Assembly (NCBI GenBank): GCA_016713305.1
Contig: JADJPK010000005.1
Coordinates: forward strand, 310,001-374,000
Direction: 5' to 3'
Source: Betaproteobacteria bacterium
GTDB taxonomy: Bacteria > Pseudomonadota > Gammaproteobacteria > Burkholderiales > Ga0077523
Length of the DNA: 64,000 nucleotides
Shown piece by piece: positions 1 through 10,098 of this stretch; positions within the stretch are counted from its first letter, which is position 1, and every line of letters starts with the position of its first letter. A program made the translations under genes and the position numbers. The notes below the pieces were generated by a model. The model did no database searches, was not told the DNA's origin, and saw only the letters and a program-made list of their open reading frames with translations.

Positions 1-935
1 AGTTCACCGGTGCCCTTCAGGCAGCCGGTGTGGTCGTGCTTCCCATCGTGGTGAAGGATGGCGAAGCGTTCAAGACCTGGGACACGCTGAACGAGATCTT
101 CAATGCTCTGCTAGCTGCACGCTGCGAACGCAAGACGACGCTCATTGCGTTGGGTGGCGGTGTCATCGGCGATCTCACCGGTTTTGCTGCGGCCACCTTT
201 CTCCGGGGGGTGCCCTTTCTGCAGGTGCCCACGACGCTGCTTTCGCAGGTGGACTCCTCGGTCGGCGGCAAGACCGGCATCAATCATCCCCTCGGCAAGA
301 ACATGATAGGGGCGTTCTACCAACCGACGGCGGTACTGGCGGACATCGGAACTCTCGACACGCTGCCCGACCGGGAACTCTCGGCGGGGCTGGCTGAAGT
401 CATCAAGTATGGTGTGCTCGGGGATGCGGCTTTCTTCGCCTGGCTCGAAGCCAACATCGACCCGTTGCTGCGGCGCGACCGTGCCGCCCTCGCGCATGCC
501 ATCGAGCGATGCTGCCGGAACAAGGCCGACATCGTCGAGGAGGATGAACGCGAGACCGGGCGGCGGGCCCTGCTCAATCTCGGGCACACGTTCGGGCACG
601 CCATCGAGGCGGCACTCGGGTTCGGAACCTGGCTGCATGGTGAGGCGGTCGCTGCCGGAATGGTGCTGGCCGCCCGCGCTTCCCGTGAACTGGGCCACTT
701 GCCGGAGCGGGAGGTCGCCCGCATCGAGGCGATTCTCGAGCGGGCGAGGCTGCCGGTCAACGCGCCGGGACTTCCGCTCGCACAATGGCTCGATCTCATG
801 GGGCACGACAAGAAGGTGGAGGGCGGGAAGCTGCGATTCGTGCTTCTGCGTGCTCTGGGGGACGCCTATGTGGATGGGTCCGTGCCCCCCGACGTGCTCG
901 CGCGGGTGCTCTCCGCCCGCGCCGCGAATGGCTGA
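1..935 (+). CDS. aroB: 3-dehydroquinate synthase, 5' end outside window
   Basis: Converts DAHP to 3-dehydroquinate, the second step of the shikimate pathway, in the cytoplasm with NAD and a divalent metal. The reading frame is open from base 3 and has no start inside the window; 310 residues are visible, so roughly 50 are missing compared with the usual ~360. Clear family signatures are the NAD-binding glycine motif GGGVIGDLTGF, the stretch TTLLSQVDSSVGGKTGIN with the catalytic lysine region, and the metal-binding histidine motifs LNLGHTFGHAIE and LHGEAVAAGM. The stop TGA (933-935) overlaps the start of dgt by 8 bases, so the two are translated from one transcript. The usual upstream partner is aroK, which would lie before base 1. 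Identification is secure. Confidence 0.97.
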   Translation, partial: FTGALQAAGVVVLPIVVKDGEAFKTWDTLNEIFNALLAARCERKTTLIALGGGVIGDLTGFAAATFLRGVPFLQVPTTLLSQVDSSVGGKTGINHPLGKNMIGAFYQPTAVLADIGTLDTLPDRELSAGLAEVIKYGVLGDAAFFAWLEANIDPLLRRDRAALAHAIERCCRNKADIVEEDERETGRRALLNLGHTFGHAIEAALGFGTWLHGEAVAAGMVLAARASRELGHLPEREVARIEAILERARLPVNAPGLPLAQWLDLMGHDKKVEGGKLRFVLLRALGDAYVDGSVPPDVLARVLSARAANG

Positions 936-2049
936 TCTGGCTCCCTACGCAGCGCGCCCCGACGTCTCCAGGGGGCGGCGCGTCGCCGAAGCGCCTGCGG
1001 CGGGACGCGGCGAGTATCAGCGCGACCGCGACCGCATCGTTCACTCCACCGCATTCCGCCGTCTCGAATACAAGACCCAGGTCTTCGTGAACCATGAAGG
1101 GGATCTGTTCCGCACCCGGCTCACCCATTCCATCGAGGTCGCCCAGATCGCGCGCTCGGTCGCACGCAATCTCGGCCTGAACGAGGACCTCGTGGAGGCG
1201 GTGTCCCTGGCGCACGACCTCGGCCACACACCGTTCGGCCATGCGGGGCAGGACGCGCTGAACGAGTGCATGCGGGATCACGGGGGATTCGAGCACAACC
1301 TTCAGTCGTTGCGGACGGTGGACTATCTGGAGACTCGCTACGCCGAGTTCGACGGGCTCAATCTGACCTTCGAGACGCGCGAGGGAGTCCTCAAGCACTG
1401 TTCGATCAAGAATGCGGCGCAACTGGGCGACGTCGGCGAGCGGTTTCTCAAGAAGCGCCAGCCCGGCCTGGAAGCCCAGCTCGCCAACATCGCCGACGAG
1501 CTGGCGTACAACAATCACGATGTGGACGACGGGCTGCGCTCCGGCCTGCTGGACCTCGAGACCCTGTCCGGCGTCGGCATCTTCCGCAGGCACATGGACG
1601 AGGTCACCCTCCGCTATCCGGATCTCCAGGACCGGCGGCGGGTTCACGAGACGATCCGCCGCATGATCAACACTCTTGTGTCCGATCTCACCTCCCAGAG
1701 CCGCGCCGCCATAGCCGCCGCCGCGCCGGCAACCATCGACGACGTTCGCGCGGCCCCGCCTCTCATCGGGTTCAGCGCCGCGATCCGGGACGAGCAGCAG
1801 GAACTCAAGGTGTTTCTGCGCAAGCACCTGTACCAGCACTACCGCGTTGCGCGCATGGCGGCCAAGTCCAAGCGCATCGTTACCGAACTGTTCGCCGCGT
1901 TCGCGGCGGACACCCGGCTTCTTCCTCCAGAATTCCAGCGGCGGGCCGAATCCGACGGAATGCGAGCCATCGCCGACTACATTGCCGGCATGACCGACCG
2001 GTACGCCATCGCGGAGCACCGGCGGCTCTTTGCCATCGAATCGATCTAG
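928..2049 (+). CDS. dgt: dGTP triphosphohydrolase-like HD protein
   Basis: Deoxyguanosinetriphosphate triphosphohydrolase-like protein of 373 residues, expected to hydrolyse dNTPs to deoxynucleoside and triphosphate and so trim the dNTP pool. The start ATG at 928 overlaps the aroB stop; the frame is open far upstream, but that part is antisense-like shadow inside aroB. Metal-binding HD signature: a histidine in RTRLTHSIEVAQ, then H96-D97 in LAHDLGHTPFGH, and a later aspartate in ELAYNNHDVDDG. The N-terminal segment GEYQRDRDRIVHSTAFRRLEYKTQVF is typical of the Dgt type 2 group (length near 370) rather than the ~500-residue enterobacterial Dgt. Substrate preference among dNTPs cannot be told from sequence. 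Confidence 0.93.
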   Translation: MADLAPYAARPDVSRGRRVAEAPAAGRGEYQRDRDRIVHSTAFRRLEYKTQVFVNHEGDLFRTRLTHSIEVAQIARSVARNLGLNEDLVEAVSLAHDLGHTPFGHAGQDALNECMRDHGGFEHNLQSLRTVDYLETRYAEFDGLNLTFETREGVLKHCSIKNAAQLGDVGERFLKKRQPGLEAQLANIADELAYNNHDVDDGLRSGLLDLETLSGVGIFRRHMDEVTLRYPDLQDRRRVHETIRRMINTLVSDLTSQSRAAIAAAAPATIDDVRAAPPLIGFSAAIRDEQQELKVFLRKHLYQHYRVARMAAKSKRIVTELFAAFAADTRLLPPEFQRRAESDGMRAIADYIAGMTDRYAIAEHRRLFAIESI

Positions 2050-2325
2050 GGAAGGCCCAAGACCTGGGCTGCCCTGCATTCCTGGGCCCGTCCGGCGGAT
2101 GGGAGCGCCAGGGCAGTACGGGGTTCGAAGTACGAGGGTCTGCACGACCGGTGGCGCTGCCGCACGAGGAGCCATCTCGCCCGCGGTCCAGCGGGAAGAT
2201 CCGGCCGGATGCAGTGACGGCCTCGATGCGGACCGGATGCACTTTCATGGTGCTGCCACGCCGGCCATGCCTGCCGGCTCACATCAAAACTCTTGAGTCA
2301 TCGGCAAGACCGCGCTCTCGCCCGG

Positions 2326-2354
2326 TTGAAGCCCCCGGGCCTTGGGGTTAACAT
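2326..2354 (+). promoter_or_regulatory. candidate sigma-70 promoter for gltBD
   Basis: TTGAAG (2326-2331) and TAACAT (2349-2354) are separated by 17 bases, each matching four of six consensus positions. A transcript from here would have a leader of about 105 bases before the gltB GTG. This is pattern matching only. Confidence 0.3.
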
Positions 2355-2401
2355 TTCGCCCCTTGCCCTCAGAGAACGCGAGCCTGTCAAGGCGTGAGGG
2401 A

Positions 2402-2430
2402 CCCCCCCGCATCCGCGCATCCGGGGGGGG
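2402..2430 (+). other. GC-rich hairpin in gltB leader
   Basis: Seven C (2402-2408) can pair with the run of G at 2423-2430 around a 14-base loop, about 36 bases before the gltB start. There is no T-run after it, so it is not a standard terminator; a role in translation or attenuation is possible but unproven. The long C and G runs are also error-prone in sequencing. Confidence 0.4.
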
Positions 2431-2465
2431 CGCGCGAGCCCAAGCAGAAGACCGAGAGGTACACC

Positions 2466-5400
2466 GTGGTTGAGTCCTTCCCGCCGAGCCAACAGGGGTT
2501 GTATCACCCCCATAACGAGCACGACGCCTGCGGCGTGGGTTTTGTCGCCCACATCAAGGGACGAAAAAGTCACGAAATCGTCGCGCAGGGCCTCCAGATT
2601 CTTCGCAATCTCACCCATCGGGGGCGACGGGCGCCGATCCGCTCGCCGGCGACGGCGCCGGTATTCTTCTCCAGTTGCCCCGTGCGTTCTTCCGCGAGGA
2701 GTTGAAGTCGCGCGGCATCGAGCTTCCCCCGCTGGGCGAGTACGGCGTGGGCATGGTCTTCCTGCCGCAGGAGCCGGCCAGCCGGCTGGCTTGCGAGCAG
2801 GAGATCGAGCGCGCAATCCGCGCAGAAGGGCAGGTGCTGCTCGGCTGGCGCGATGTGCCGCGCGACCAGTCGGTCCTCGGCGAGTCGGTCAAGCGCATCG
2901 AGCCGGTCATGCGGCAGGTGTTCATCGGGGCCGGGAGCAATGTCACGGTGACCGATGCGCTCGAGCGCAAGCTCTACGTGATCCGCAAGCGTTCCGGACA
3001 TGCGATCCAGTCCCTCAAGCTTGCGCATGGCAAGGAGTTCTACGTTCCCTCCATGTCGGCACGCACCATCGTCTACAAGGGCATGCTGCTGGCCGATCAG
3101 CTGGGGAACTACTACCTTGACCTGCGGGATCCGCGGGTGGTTTCGGCCCTTGCACTGGTGCACCAGCGCTTCTCGACCAACACCTTCCCGACCTGGGACC
3201 TCGCCCATCCGTTCCGGCTGATCGCCCACAACGGCGAGATCAACACGCTGCGTGGCAACGTCAATTGGCTGCGTGCCCGTGAAGGTGCGATCTCCTCTCC
3301 GGCACTGGGCAAGGACCTCGACAAGCTCTGGCCGCTCGTCTATCCGGGGCAGTCCGACTCGGCGTCGTTCGACAATGCGCTCGAACTGCTGGTGATGAGC
3401 GGATACTCGATGTCCCACGCCATGATGATGCTGATTCCCGAGGCGTGGGAGAAGCACACGCTGATGGATCCCAACCGCCGCGCGTTCTATGAATATCACG
3501 CGGCCATGATGGAGCCCTGGGACGGTCCCGCGGCGGTGGCCTTCACCGATGGACGCCAGATCGGTGCCACTCTGGACCGCAACGGATTGCGTCCTGCCCG
3601 GTATTTCGTGACGGACGACGACCATGTCGTGATGGCATCCGAAACGGGTGTCCTGCCCATTTCCGAAGACCGCGTCGTCAAGAAGTGGCGCCTGCAGCCC
3701 GGCAAGATGTTCCTCGTGGATCTGGAGCTTGGCCGGATCATCGACGACAAGGAGCTCAAGGACCAGCTGGCGGCTGCCAAGCCGTACCGGGGCTGGATCG
3801 ACAGCATCCGGGTGAAGCTCGACGACATCGCGGAGCCGAACGTCGAGCTGCCCGTGGCGAGCGTGCCTCTGCTGGACCGCCAGCAGGCCTTCGGCTACAC
3901 GCAGGAGGACCTCAAGTTCCAGCTGCTGCCCATGGGCAGCAATGGTGAGGAATCCATAGGTTCCATGGGCAACGACAGCCCGCTGGCCGTGCTGTCCGAC
4001 AAGAACAAGACGCTGTACCACTACTTCAAGCAGCTCTTCGCGCAGGTGACCAATCCGCCGATCGATCCGATTCGCGAGGAATTGGTCATGTCGCTGGTGT
4101 CGTTCGTCGGCCCCAAGCCGAATCTGCTGGGCATCGACGAAACGAATCCCCCCATGCGTCTCGAGTTGTCGCAGCCTGTCCTCGACTTCGCGGACATGGA
4201 GAAGATCCGGCACATCGCTGCGCACACGGACAACAAGTTCCGCGCGTACGAAATCGACATCTGCTATCCCGTTGCCTGGGGCAATCAGGCCATCGAGGCG
4301 CGTCTGGCGAGTCTTTGCGCCGAGGCCGTGGATGCGGTCCGCTCGGGGTACAACATCCTGATTCTGTCGGACCGCAAGGTGAGCGCGGAACGCGTTGCCA
4401 TTCCCGCGCTGCTCGCCACATCGGCCATTCACCTGGATCTCGTCAACCGCGGGCTGCGAACCTCCGCCGGCCTGGTGGTCGAGACAGGGTCCGCACGGGA
4501 AGTGCACCACTTTGCGCTGCTCGGAGGTTTCGGCGCCGAGGCGGTGCACCCCTACCTCGCCCTGGAAACGCTGCAGGTTGCGCAGGACGGGCTGCCGGCC
4601 GACATCGCGGGCGAGAAGGCCGCGAAGAACTTCGTCAAGGCGGTGGGCAAGGGGCTCATGAAGGTCATGTCGAAGATGGGCATCTCGACCTACATGTCCT
4701 ACACCGGCGCGCAGATCTTCGAGGCGGTCGGGCTGGCCAGCACTCTTGTCGACAAGTACTTCACGGGAACAACCTCGTCGGTGGAAGGCATCGGCGTCTT
4801 CGAGGTGGCGGAAGAAGCGATCCGCATGCACCGCAGCGCCTTCAGCAGCGATCCCGTGCTGGCCGGTGCACTGGAAGCAGGCGGCGAATACGCTTTCCGG
4901 ATCCGCGGCGAAGAACACATGTGGACGCCGGATGCGATCGCGAAACTCCAGCATTCCACGCGCGCCAACTCCTACGAGACCTACCAGGAATACGCACGGA
5001 TCATCAACGATCAGTCGCGGCGCCACATGACCTTCCGCGGGCTCTTCGATTTCCGCGTGGACCCGGATCGTTCCGTTCCGCTGGAAGAAGTGGAACCCGC
5101 GAAGGAGATCGTGAAGCGATTTGCGACTGGTGCCATGTCGCTCGGCTCCATCTCGACAGAGGCGCATTCGACGCTCGCCGTTGCGATGAACCGCATCGGC
5201 GGCAAGTCCAACACGGGTGAAGGAGGCGAGGATCCCCGGCGATTCACGCCGGTGAAGAGCGGTGAAACGCTGGCGTCGCGGCTGGGCAAGGACCGCGTCG
5301 CGCGCGACATCGAGCTCAAGGAAGGCGATTCGCTTCGCTCCAAGATCAAGCAGGTCGCCTCCGGACGGTTCGGGGTGACGGCGGAGTACCTGGGTTCGGC

Positions 5401-7117
5401 CGACCAGATCCAGATCAAGATGGCCCAGGGCGCCAAGCCCGGAGAAGGCGGGCAGTTGCCCGGTCACAAGGTCTCCGAGTACATCGCGGAACTGCGGTTC
5501 TCGGTGCCTGGCGTGGGGCTCATCTCGCCGCCTCCGCATCACGACATCTATTCCATCGAGGATCTGGCGCAGCTCATCCACGACCTGAAGAACGCCAACC
5601 CTCGGGCGTCCATCAGCGTGAAACTCGTGTCCGAGATCGGCGTGGGTACGGTGGCAGCGGGTGTGTCCAAGGCCAAGTCGGACCACGTGACCATTGCGGG
5701 GCACGACGGCGGAACCGGGGCGTCGCCCTGGTCGTCGATCAAGCATGCGGGCACGCCCTGGGAACTCGGGCTTGCCGAAACGCAGCAGACACTGGTGCTG
5801 AACAAGCTGCGCGGAAGGATCGCCGTACAGGTCGATGGCCAGATGAAGACCGGCCGCGATGTCGTCGTCGGTGCGATGCTCGGCGCGGACGAGTTCGGCT
5901 TTGCCACGGCCCCGCTGGTGGTGACCGGCTGCATCATGATGCGCAAGTGCCATCTCAACACCTGTCCCGTGGGCGTTGCGACGCAGGATCCGGAACTGCG
6001 CAGGAAATTCCGCGGTCAGCCCGAGCACGTGGTGAATTACTTCTTCTTCGTTGCCGAAGAAGTGCGGTCCTACATGGCGCAGCTGGGCATTCGCCGCTTT
6101 GACGATCTCATCGGCCGGTCGGATCTTCTGGACATGAAGGCAGGGATCGATCACTGGAAGGCGAGAGGGCTCGACTTCAGCAAGGTCTTCTATACCCCGG
6201 CCGTGAGTGCCGAGGTGGCTCGCAGGCACGTCGAAACACAGGATCACGGGCTGGAGAAGGCACTCGACCACAGGCTGATCGAGCTGGCGGGGCCGGCCCT
6301 CGAACGCGGCGAGAAGGTGGCCATCGACATGCCGATCCGCAATCTGAACCGGACGGTGGGCACCATGCTTTCGTCCGAGGTCGCCCGCCGCTACGGGTTG
6401 GCCGGCCTGCCCGACGATACGATTCACGTGAAATTCGCGGGTTCCGCGGGTCAGAGTTTCGGCGCCTTCCTTTCGCGCGGGATCACGCTCGATCTCATCG
6501 GCGAGGCCAACGACTATGTGGGCAAGGGGCTGTCCGGCGGACGCATCGTGGTGCAGCCTTCACCCAAGTTCCGCGGGGACCCCACCCAGAACATCATCGT
6601 GGGCAACACCGTCATGTACGGAGCGATCGCGGGTGAAGCCTATTTCCGCGGGGTGGGCGGCGAGCGCTTCTGCGTGCGCAACTCCGGTGGAGTGGCGGTG
6701 GTGGAAGGGTGCGGGGACCACGGGTGCGAGTACATGACGGGCGGAACCGTGCTGGTGCTGGGAATGACCGGCCGCAACTTCGCGGCAGGCATGTCCGGCG
6801 GCATCGGATACGTGCTGGACGAGGACGGTTCGTTCAAGTCGCGCTGCAACCTGTCCATGGTCACACTCGAACCGGTGCTGACGGAATCGGAACAGGAAGC
6901 CAGGCTCTCACGTGACCTGTGGCACCTTCAGACCTCCGACGAGGCGGTGCTCAAGCGTTACGTCGAGAATCATGCCCGCTTCACCGGAAGTGCGCGGGCA
7001 CAGACGATTCTGGACAGCTGGAACGAGTGGCGCCCCCGTTTCGTCAAGGTGTTCCCGAACGAGTATCGCCGTGCGCTGGGAGAACTCGCGCAGAAGAACG
7101 GCAAGATCGCAGCCTGA
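2466..7117 (+). CDS. gltB: glutamate synthase (NADPH) large subunit, one frameshift
   Basis: Large subunit of glutamate synthase: releases ammonia from glutamine and makes glutamate from 2-oxoglutarate. I place the start at GTG 2466, preceded by GAGAGG (2454-2459). The catalytic cysteine of the glutaminase domain is then residue 22 in HNEHDACGVGFVAHIKG, exposed after a short propeptide is removed. The frame breaks at the five-G run 2620-2624: before it the protein reads ...QILRNLTHRG, after it the family sequence GADPLAGDGAGILLQL resumes in another frame, as if one G were missing. With that base restored the product is about 1550 residues, normal for the family. FMN/synthase domain (EGGEDPRRF, GHDGGTGASPW), the 3Fe-4S cysteines in CIMMRKCHLNTCPVG and the C-terminal glycine-rich helix domain are all present. 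gltD follows. Confidence 0.95.
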
Positions 7118-7134
7118 TCCGCAGACACCAGAAG

Positions 7135-7156
7135 GCCGCGGGCGAAAGTCCGCGGC
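7135..7156 (+). other. intercistronic hairpin between gltB and gltD
   Basis: GCCGCGG (7135-7141) pairs with CCGCGGC (7150-7156) around an eight-base loop. No T-run follows, so it more likely affects mRNA stability or is a repeated extragenic hairpin than stops transcription. Confidence 0.35.
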
Positions 7157-7211
7157 TCCCTCCGCGAGCCTCCGGCGGACGGCACCACATCACTGAAGAC
7201 TGACAAAGACG

Positions 7212-8696
7212 ATGGGCAAGATCACCGGTTTCATGGAGTTCCAACGCCTCGCCGAGGCCACCGAAACGAAGGATGCGCGGCTCAAGCATTGGCACGAGTT
7301 CGTCGGCCACCTCAAGGACGACGAGGCAAAGCTCCAGGGGGCGCGCTGCATGGATTGCGGCATTCCGTTCTGCATGCAGGGCTGTCCGGTGAACAACATC
7401 ATTCCGGACTGGAACGACCTGGTCTACAAGCAGAACTGGCAGAGCGCGATCGCCACGCTGCATTCGACGAACAATTTTCCCGAGTTCACCGGCCGCATCT
7501 GTCCTGCTCCCTGCGAAGCGGCCTGTACGCTGAACATCAACAACGACGCCGTCGGCATCAAGTCCATAGAACACGCGATCATCGACAAGGCTTGGGAGAT
7601 GGGCTGGGTGGTTCCGCAACCGCCCGTCCGCAAGACAGGCAAGCGCGTGGCAGTGGTGGGCTCGGGGCCTGCGGGGCTCGCCTGTGCTCAGCAACTCGCC
7701 CGCGCAGGTCACGCCGTCGTGGTGTTCGAGAAGAACGACAGGATCGGCGGACTGCTCCGCTACGGCATTCCCGATTTCAAGATGGACAAGCACCACATCG
7801 ATCGCCGCATGGCGCAGATGCAGGCGGAAGGTGTTGAGTTCCGGCCCGGCGTGCTGATCGGCGCCTTGCCTTCCGACACCAAGGTCGGCAATGCAGCGAC
7901 GGAGACGATCCCGGCTGAACGCGTCCTTGCGGACTTCGACGCCGTGGTGTTGTCCGGCGGTGCAGAGCAGTCGCGCGATCTGCAGATTCCCGGCCGACAC
8001 CTGAAAGGCGTTCATTTCGCGATGGAGTTCCTGCCCATGCAGAACAGGGTGGTCGCGGGGGACAAGGTCAAGGATCAGATTCTTGCGACGGGCAAGCACG
8101 TCATCGTCATCGGCGGGGGCGACACGGGTTCCGATTGCGTCGGCACCTCCAACCGTCATGGCGCCAAGTCCGTGACACAGTTCGAACTGCTGCCGCAGCC
8201 CCCGGAGCAGGAGAACAAGCCGCTGACCTGGCCTTACTGGCCGCTCAAGCTGCGCACCTCTTCCTCGCACGAAGAAGGCTGTGCGCGTGACTGGGCAGTC
8301 TCCACCCGCGAATTCAAGGGCGAGAATGGTCAAGTGACCGGTCTCGTGGCGGTTCGCGTCGAATGGAAGAAGGACGCAGCGACCGGTCAGATGAAGATGC
8401 AGGAAGTGGCCGGCAGCGAGTTCGAGCTGCACGCAGATCTGGTCCTCTTTGCCATGGGCTTCGTTTCGCCCGTCGCCACCGTGCTCGAGTCGTTCGGCGT
8501 GGAGAAGGACGGTCGCGGCAACGCGAAAGCAGTGACGGAAGGGTCGGGTAGCTATCGCACCAGCGTTTCCAAGGTGTTTGCCGCCGGCGACATGCGCCGG
8601 GGCCAGTCGCTGGTGGTCTGGGCCATCCGGGAAGGTCGCCAGTGCGCGCGCGCAGTGGACGAATTCCTGATGGGAAGCAGCGAGCTGCCTCGGTGA
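7212..8696 (+). CDS. gltD: glutamate synthase (NADPH) small subunit
   Basis: FAD-containing small subunit (494 residues) that takes electrons from NADPH and passes them through iron-sulfur clusters to GltB. N-terminal cysteine motifs CMDCGIPFCMQGCPVNN and CPAPCEAACT hold 4Fe-4S clusters. The FAD-binding glycine motif is VVGSGPAGLACAQQLARAG, the NADPH-binding one VIVIGGGDTGSDCVG, and the C-terminal FAD contact is KVFAAGDMRRGQSLVVWAI. Length and motif order are standard. It lies 94 bases after gltB on the same strand, as expected for one operon. No strong Shine-Dalgarno is visible before ATG 7212. Confidence 0.97.
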   Translation: MGKITGFMEFQRLAEATETKDARLKHWHEFVGHLKDDEAKLQGARCMDCGIPFCMQGCPVNNIIPDWNDLVYKQNWQSAIATLHSTNNFPEFTGRICPAPCEAACTLNINNDAVGIKSIEHAIIDKAWEMGWVVPQPPVRKTGKRVAVVGSGPAGLACAQQLARAGHAVVVFEKNDRIGGLLRYGIPDFKMDKHHIDRRMAQMQAEGVEFRPGVLIGALPSDTKVGNAATETIPAERVLADFDAVVLSGGAEQSRDLQIPGRHLKGVHFAMEFLPMQNRVVAGDKVKDQILATGKHVIVIGGGDTGSDCVGTSNRHGAKSVTQFELLPQPPEQENKPLTWPYWPLKLRTSSSHEEGCARDWAVSTREFKGENGQVTGLVAVRVEWKKDAATGQMKMQEVAGSEFELHADLVLFAMGFVSPVATVLESFGVEKDGRGNAKAVTEGSGSYRTSVSKVFAAGDMRRGQSLVVWAIREGRQCARAVDEFLMGSSELPR

Positions 8697-8826
8697 TCCG
8701 GTCTGCTCCGCCGCACACCGGCATGGCGGAGCAGCATCGACCTCCGGGGACTCTTTCGGACATCCCCGTCCGCGACATTCCGAATCCCCCAACTTCCGTC
8801 ACCCGTTGATGCGGGTGCCTGCTCCC

Positions 8827-9888
8827 ATGTCACGTCCCAAGAACGACACGTTTCTTCGCGCCCTGCTCCGGGAGCCCACCCCCTATACGCCGATCTGGAT
8901 CATGCGTCAGGCAGGTCGTTACCTTGCAGAGTACAACGCCACGCGTGCACGGGCGGGCGATTTCCTCTCGCTGTGCCGCAGCCCCGATCTCGCGACCGAG
9001 GTCACGCTGCAGCCGCTCGCGCGGTTTCCCCTCGATGCCGCCATATTGTTCTCCGATATCCTCACGATCCCGGACGCAATGGGACTGGGCCTGTACTTCG
9101 CCGAAGGCGAGGGCCCCCGCTTCGAGCGGCCGCTGCGTGAGGAGTGGGAGATCAACGATCTTTCGGTGCCGGATCCATGGGATCACCTGCGGTATGTCAT
9201 GGACGCGGTGTCGCAGATCCGAAAGGCGCTCGACAACACAGTCCCGCTGATCGGCTTCTCCGGAAGCCCGTTCACGCTTGCCTGCTACATGATCGAGGGA
9301 CAGGGCGGCACCGACTTCGAGCGCGTCAAGACGATGCTGTATGCGCGCCCGGATCTCCTGCACAAGATTCTCGGAATCACCGCCAAGGCGGTCATCGCCT
9401 ACGTGAATGCGCAGATCGAAAGCGGCGCGCAGGCGGTCATGATCTTCGACACATGGGGCGGCGCCCTTTCCGAAGCGTCCTATGCGGAATTCTCGCTGCA
9501 ATACCTGCATCAGATCGTGCAGGAAATCACCCGGACGCGTGACGGCCAGCGGATTCCCAACATCCTCTTCACCAAGGGCGGCGGCCTGTGGCTGGAAAGG
9601 ATGGCGGCCACCGGATGCGATGCCGTGGGGCTGGACTGGACCATCGACATCGGGGCGGCGCGAGCCCGGGTGGGCACCCGCGTGGCGCTCCAGGGTAACC
9701 TCGATCCTTCCATTCTCCTGACCGATCCGGACACCGTGCGACGCGAGGCCCATAAGGTGCTCGCCGCCTACGGATCCGGCAGCGGCCACGTGTTCAACCT
9801 CGGTCACGGCGTATCACGGCACACACCTCCGGAAAACGTGGCGGCGCTCGTGGATGCCGTCCACGAGCAGTCCAGAAACTATCATTAG
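8827..9888 (+). CDS. hemE: uroporphyrinogen decarboxylase
   Basis: Removes the four acetate carboxyl groups of uroporphyrinogen III to give coproporphyrinogen III in haem synthesis; a soluble TIM-barrel enzyme. The start ATG 8827 gives MSRPKNDTFLRALLREP, matching the family start; in-frame TTG 8806 and ATG 8809 are possible but add non-conserved residues. Active-site motif IWMIRQAGRYL-type appears as PIWIMRQAGRYLAEY, the catalytic aspartate region is ILFSDILTIPDAMG, and the substrate-contact motif is FNLGHGVSRHTPPENV near the C-terminus. About 353 residues, the usual size. It follows gltD by 130 bases. Confidence 0.97.
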   Translation: MSRPKNDTFLRALLREPTPYTPIWIMRQAGRYLAEYNATRARAGDFLSLCRSPDLATEVTLQPLARFPLDAAILFSDILTIPDAMGLGLYFAEGEGPRFERPLREEWEINDLSVPDPWDHLRYVMDAVSQIRKALDNTVPLIGFSGSPFTLACYMIEGQGGTDFERVKTMLYARPDLLHKILGITAKAVIAYVNAQIESGAQAVMIFDTWGGALSEASYAEFSLQYLHQIVQEITRTRDGQRIPNILFTKGGGLWLERMAATGCDAVGLDWTIDIGAARARVGTRVALQGNLDPSILLTDPDTVRREAHKVLAAYGSGSGHVFNLGHGVSRHTPPENVAALVDAVHEQSRNYH

Positions 9889-9893
9889 TCGAG

Positions 9894-9909
9894 GTTCGCC
9901 CGGGCGAAC
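9894..9909. other. 16-bp perfect palindrome after hemE
   Basis: GTTCGCCCGGGCGAAC is fully self-complementary and starts five bases after the hemE stop. It could be a protein-binding site for a dimer; without a loop or T-run it is a poor terminator. Confidence 0.4.
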
Positions 9910-9916
9910 GGCCAAC

Positions 9917-9925
9917 TTATGCACA
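9917..9925 (+). promoter_or_regulatory. DnaA box (perfect match)
   Basis: TTATGCACA matches the DnaA box consensus TTATNCACA at every fixed position. It is one of two perfect boxes in this gap; six of the eight fixed bases are A or T, so chance matches should be rare in DNA this GC-rich. Confidence 0.55.
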
Positions 9926-9957
9926 AATTGGGAGCGTGGTCGCGCACTTGCGTGCCG

Positions 9958-9966
9958 TTATCCAGA
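9958..9966 (+). promoter_or_regulatory. DnaA box-like site, one mismatch
   Basis: TTATCCAGA differs from the DnaA box consensus only at position 8 (G for C). It lies between the two perfect boxes and on the same strand. Confidence 0.35.
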
Positions 9967-10057
9967 TGGAATGCCCGGTTTGTCGTGCACCTCGTTGATT
10001 TCTGGTAATAAAGTGGTAGCGGTCGGACTGGGTTGCGCAATCCGGAAAGGAACGCGC

Positions 10058-10084
10058 TTGACATTTGCCGGCGGGGCCTATCAA
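10058..10084 (+). promoter_or_regulatory. candidate priA promoter
   Basis: A perfect -35 hexamer TTGACA (10058-10063) is followed after 15 bases by TATCAA (10079-10084, four of six). The spacer is short. The DnaA box at 10090 would overlap the transcription start. Confidence 0.3.
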
Positions 10085-10089
10085 CAGAT

Positions 10090-10098
10090 TTATCCACA
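10090..10098 (+). promoter_or_regulatory. DnaA box (perfect match)
   Basis: TTATCCACA is the strongest form of the DnaA box. It sits about 105 bases before the priA start and just after the candidate -10 element. Confidence 0.55.

Larger units (their letters stand above)
2050..2465 (+). other. gene-free leader region before gltB
   Basis: 416 bases between dgt and gltB with no convincing coding frame. It holds a candidate promoter (2326-2354) and a strong GC hairpin (2402-2430), described separately. The part from 2050 to about 2320 shows nothing I can name beyond a weak GCCCA/TGGGC stem just after the dgt stop. Confidence 0.6.

Noticed and set aside
2570..6427. Very long open frame on the minus strand opposite gltB
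   Set aside because: Its low-complexity His/Arg/Gly-rich product has no domain; it is the usual antisense shadow of a GC-rich gene, and gltB on + has complete family motifs.
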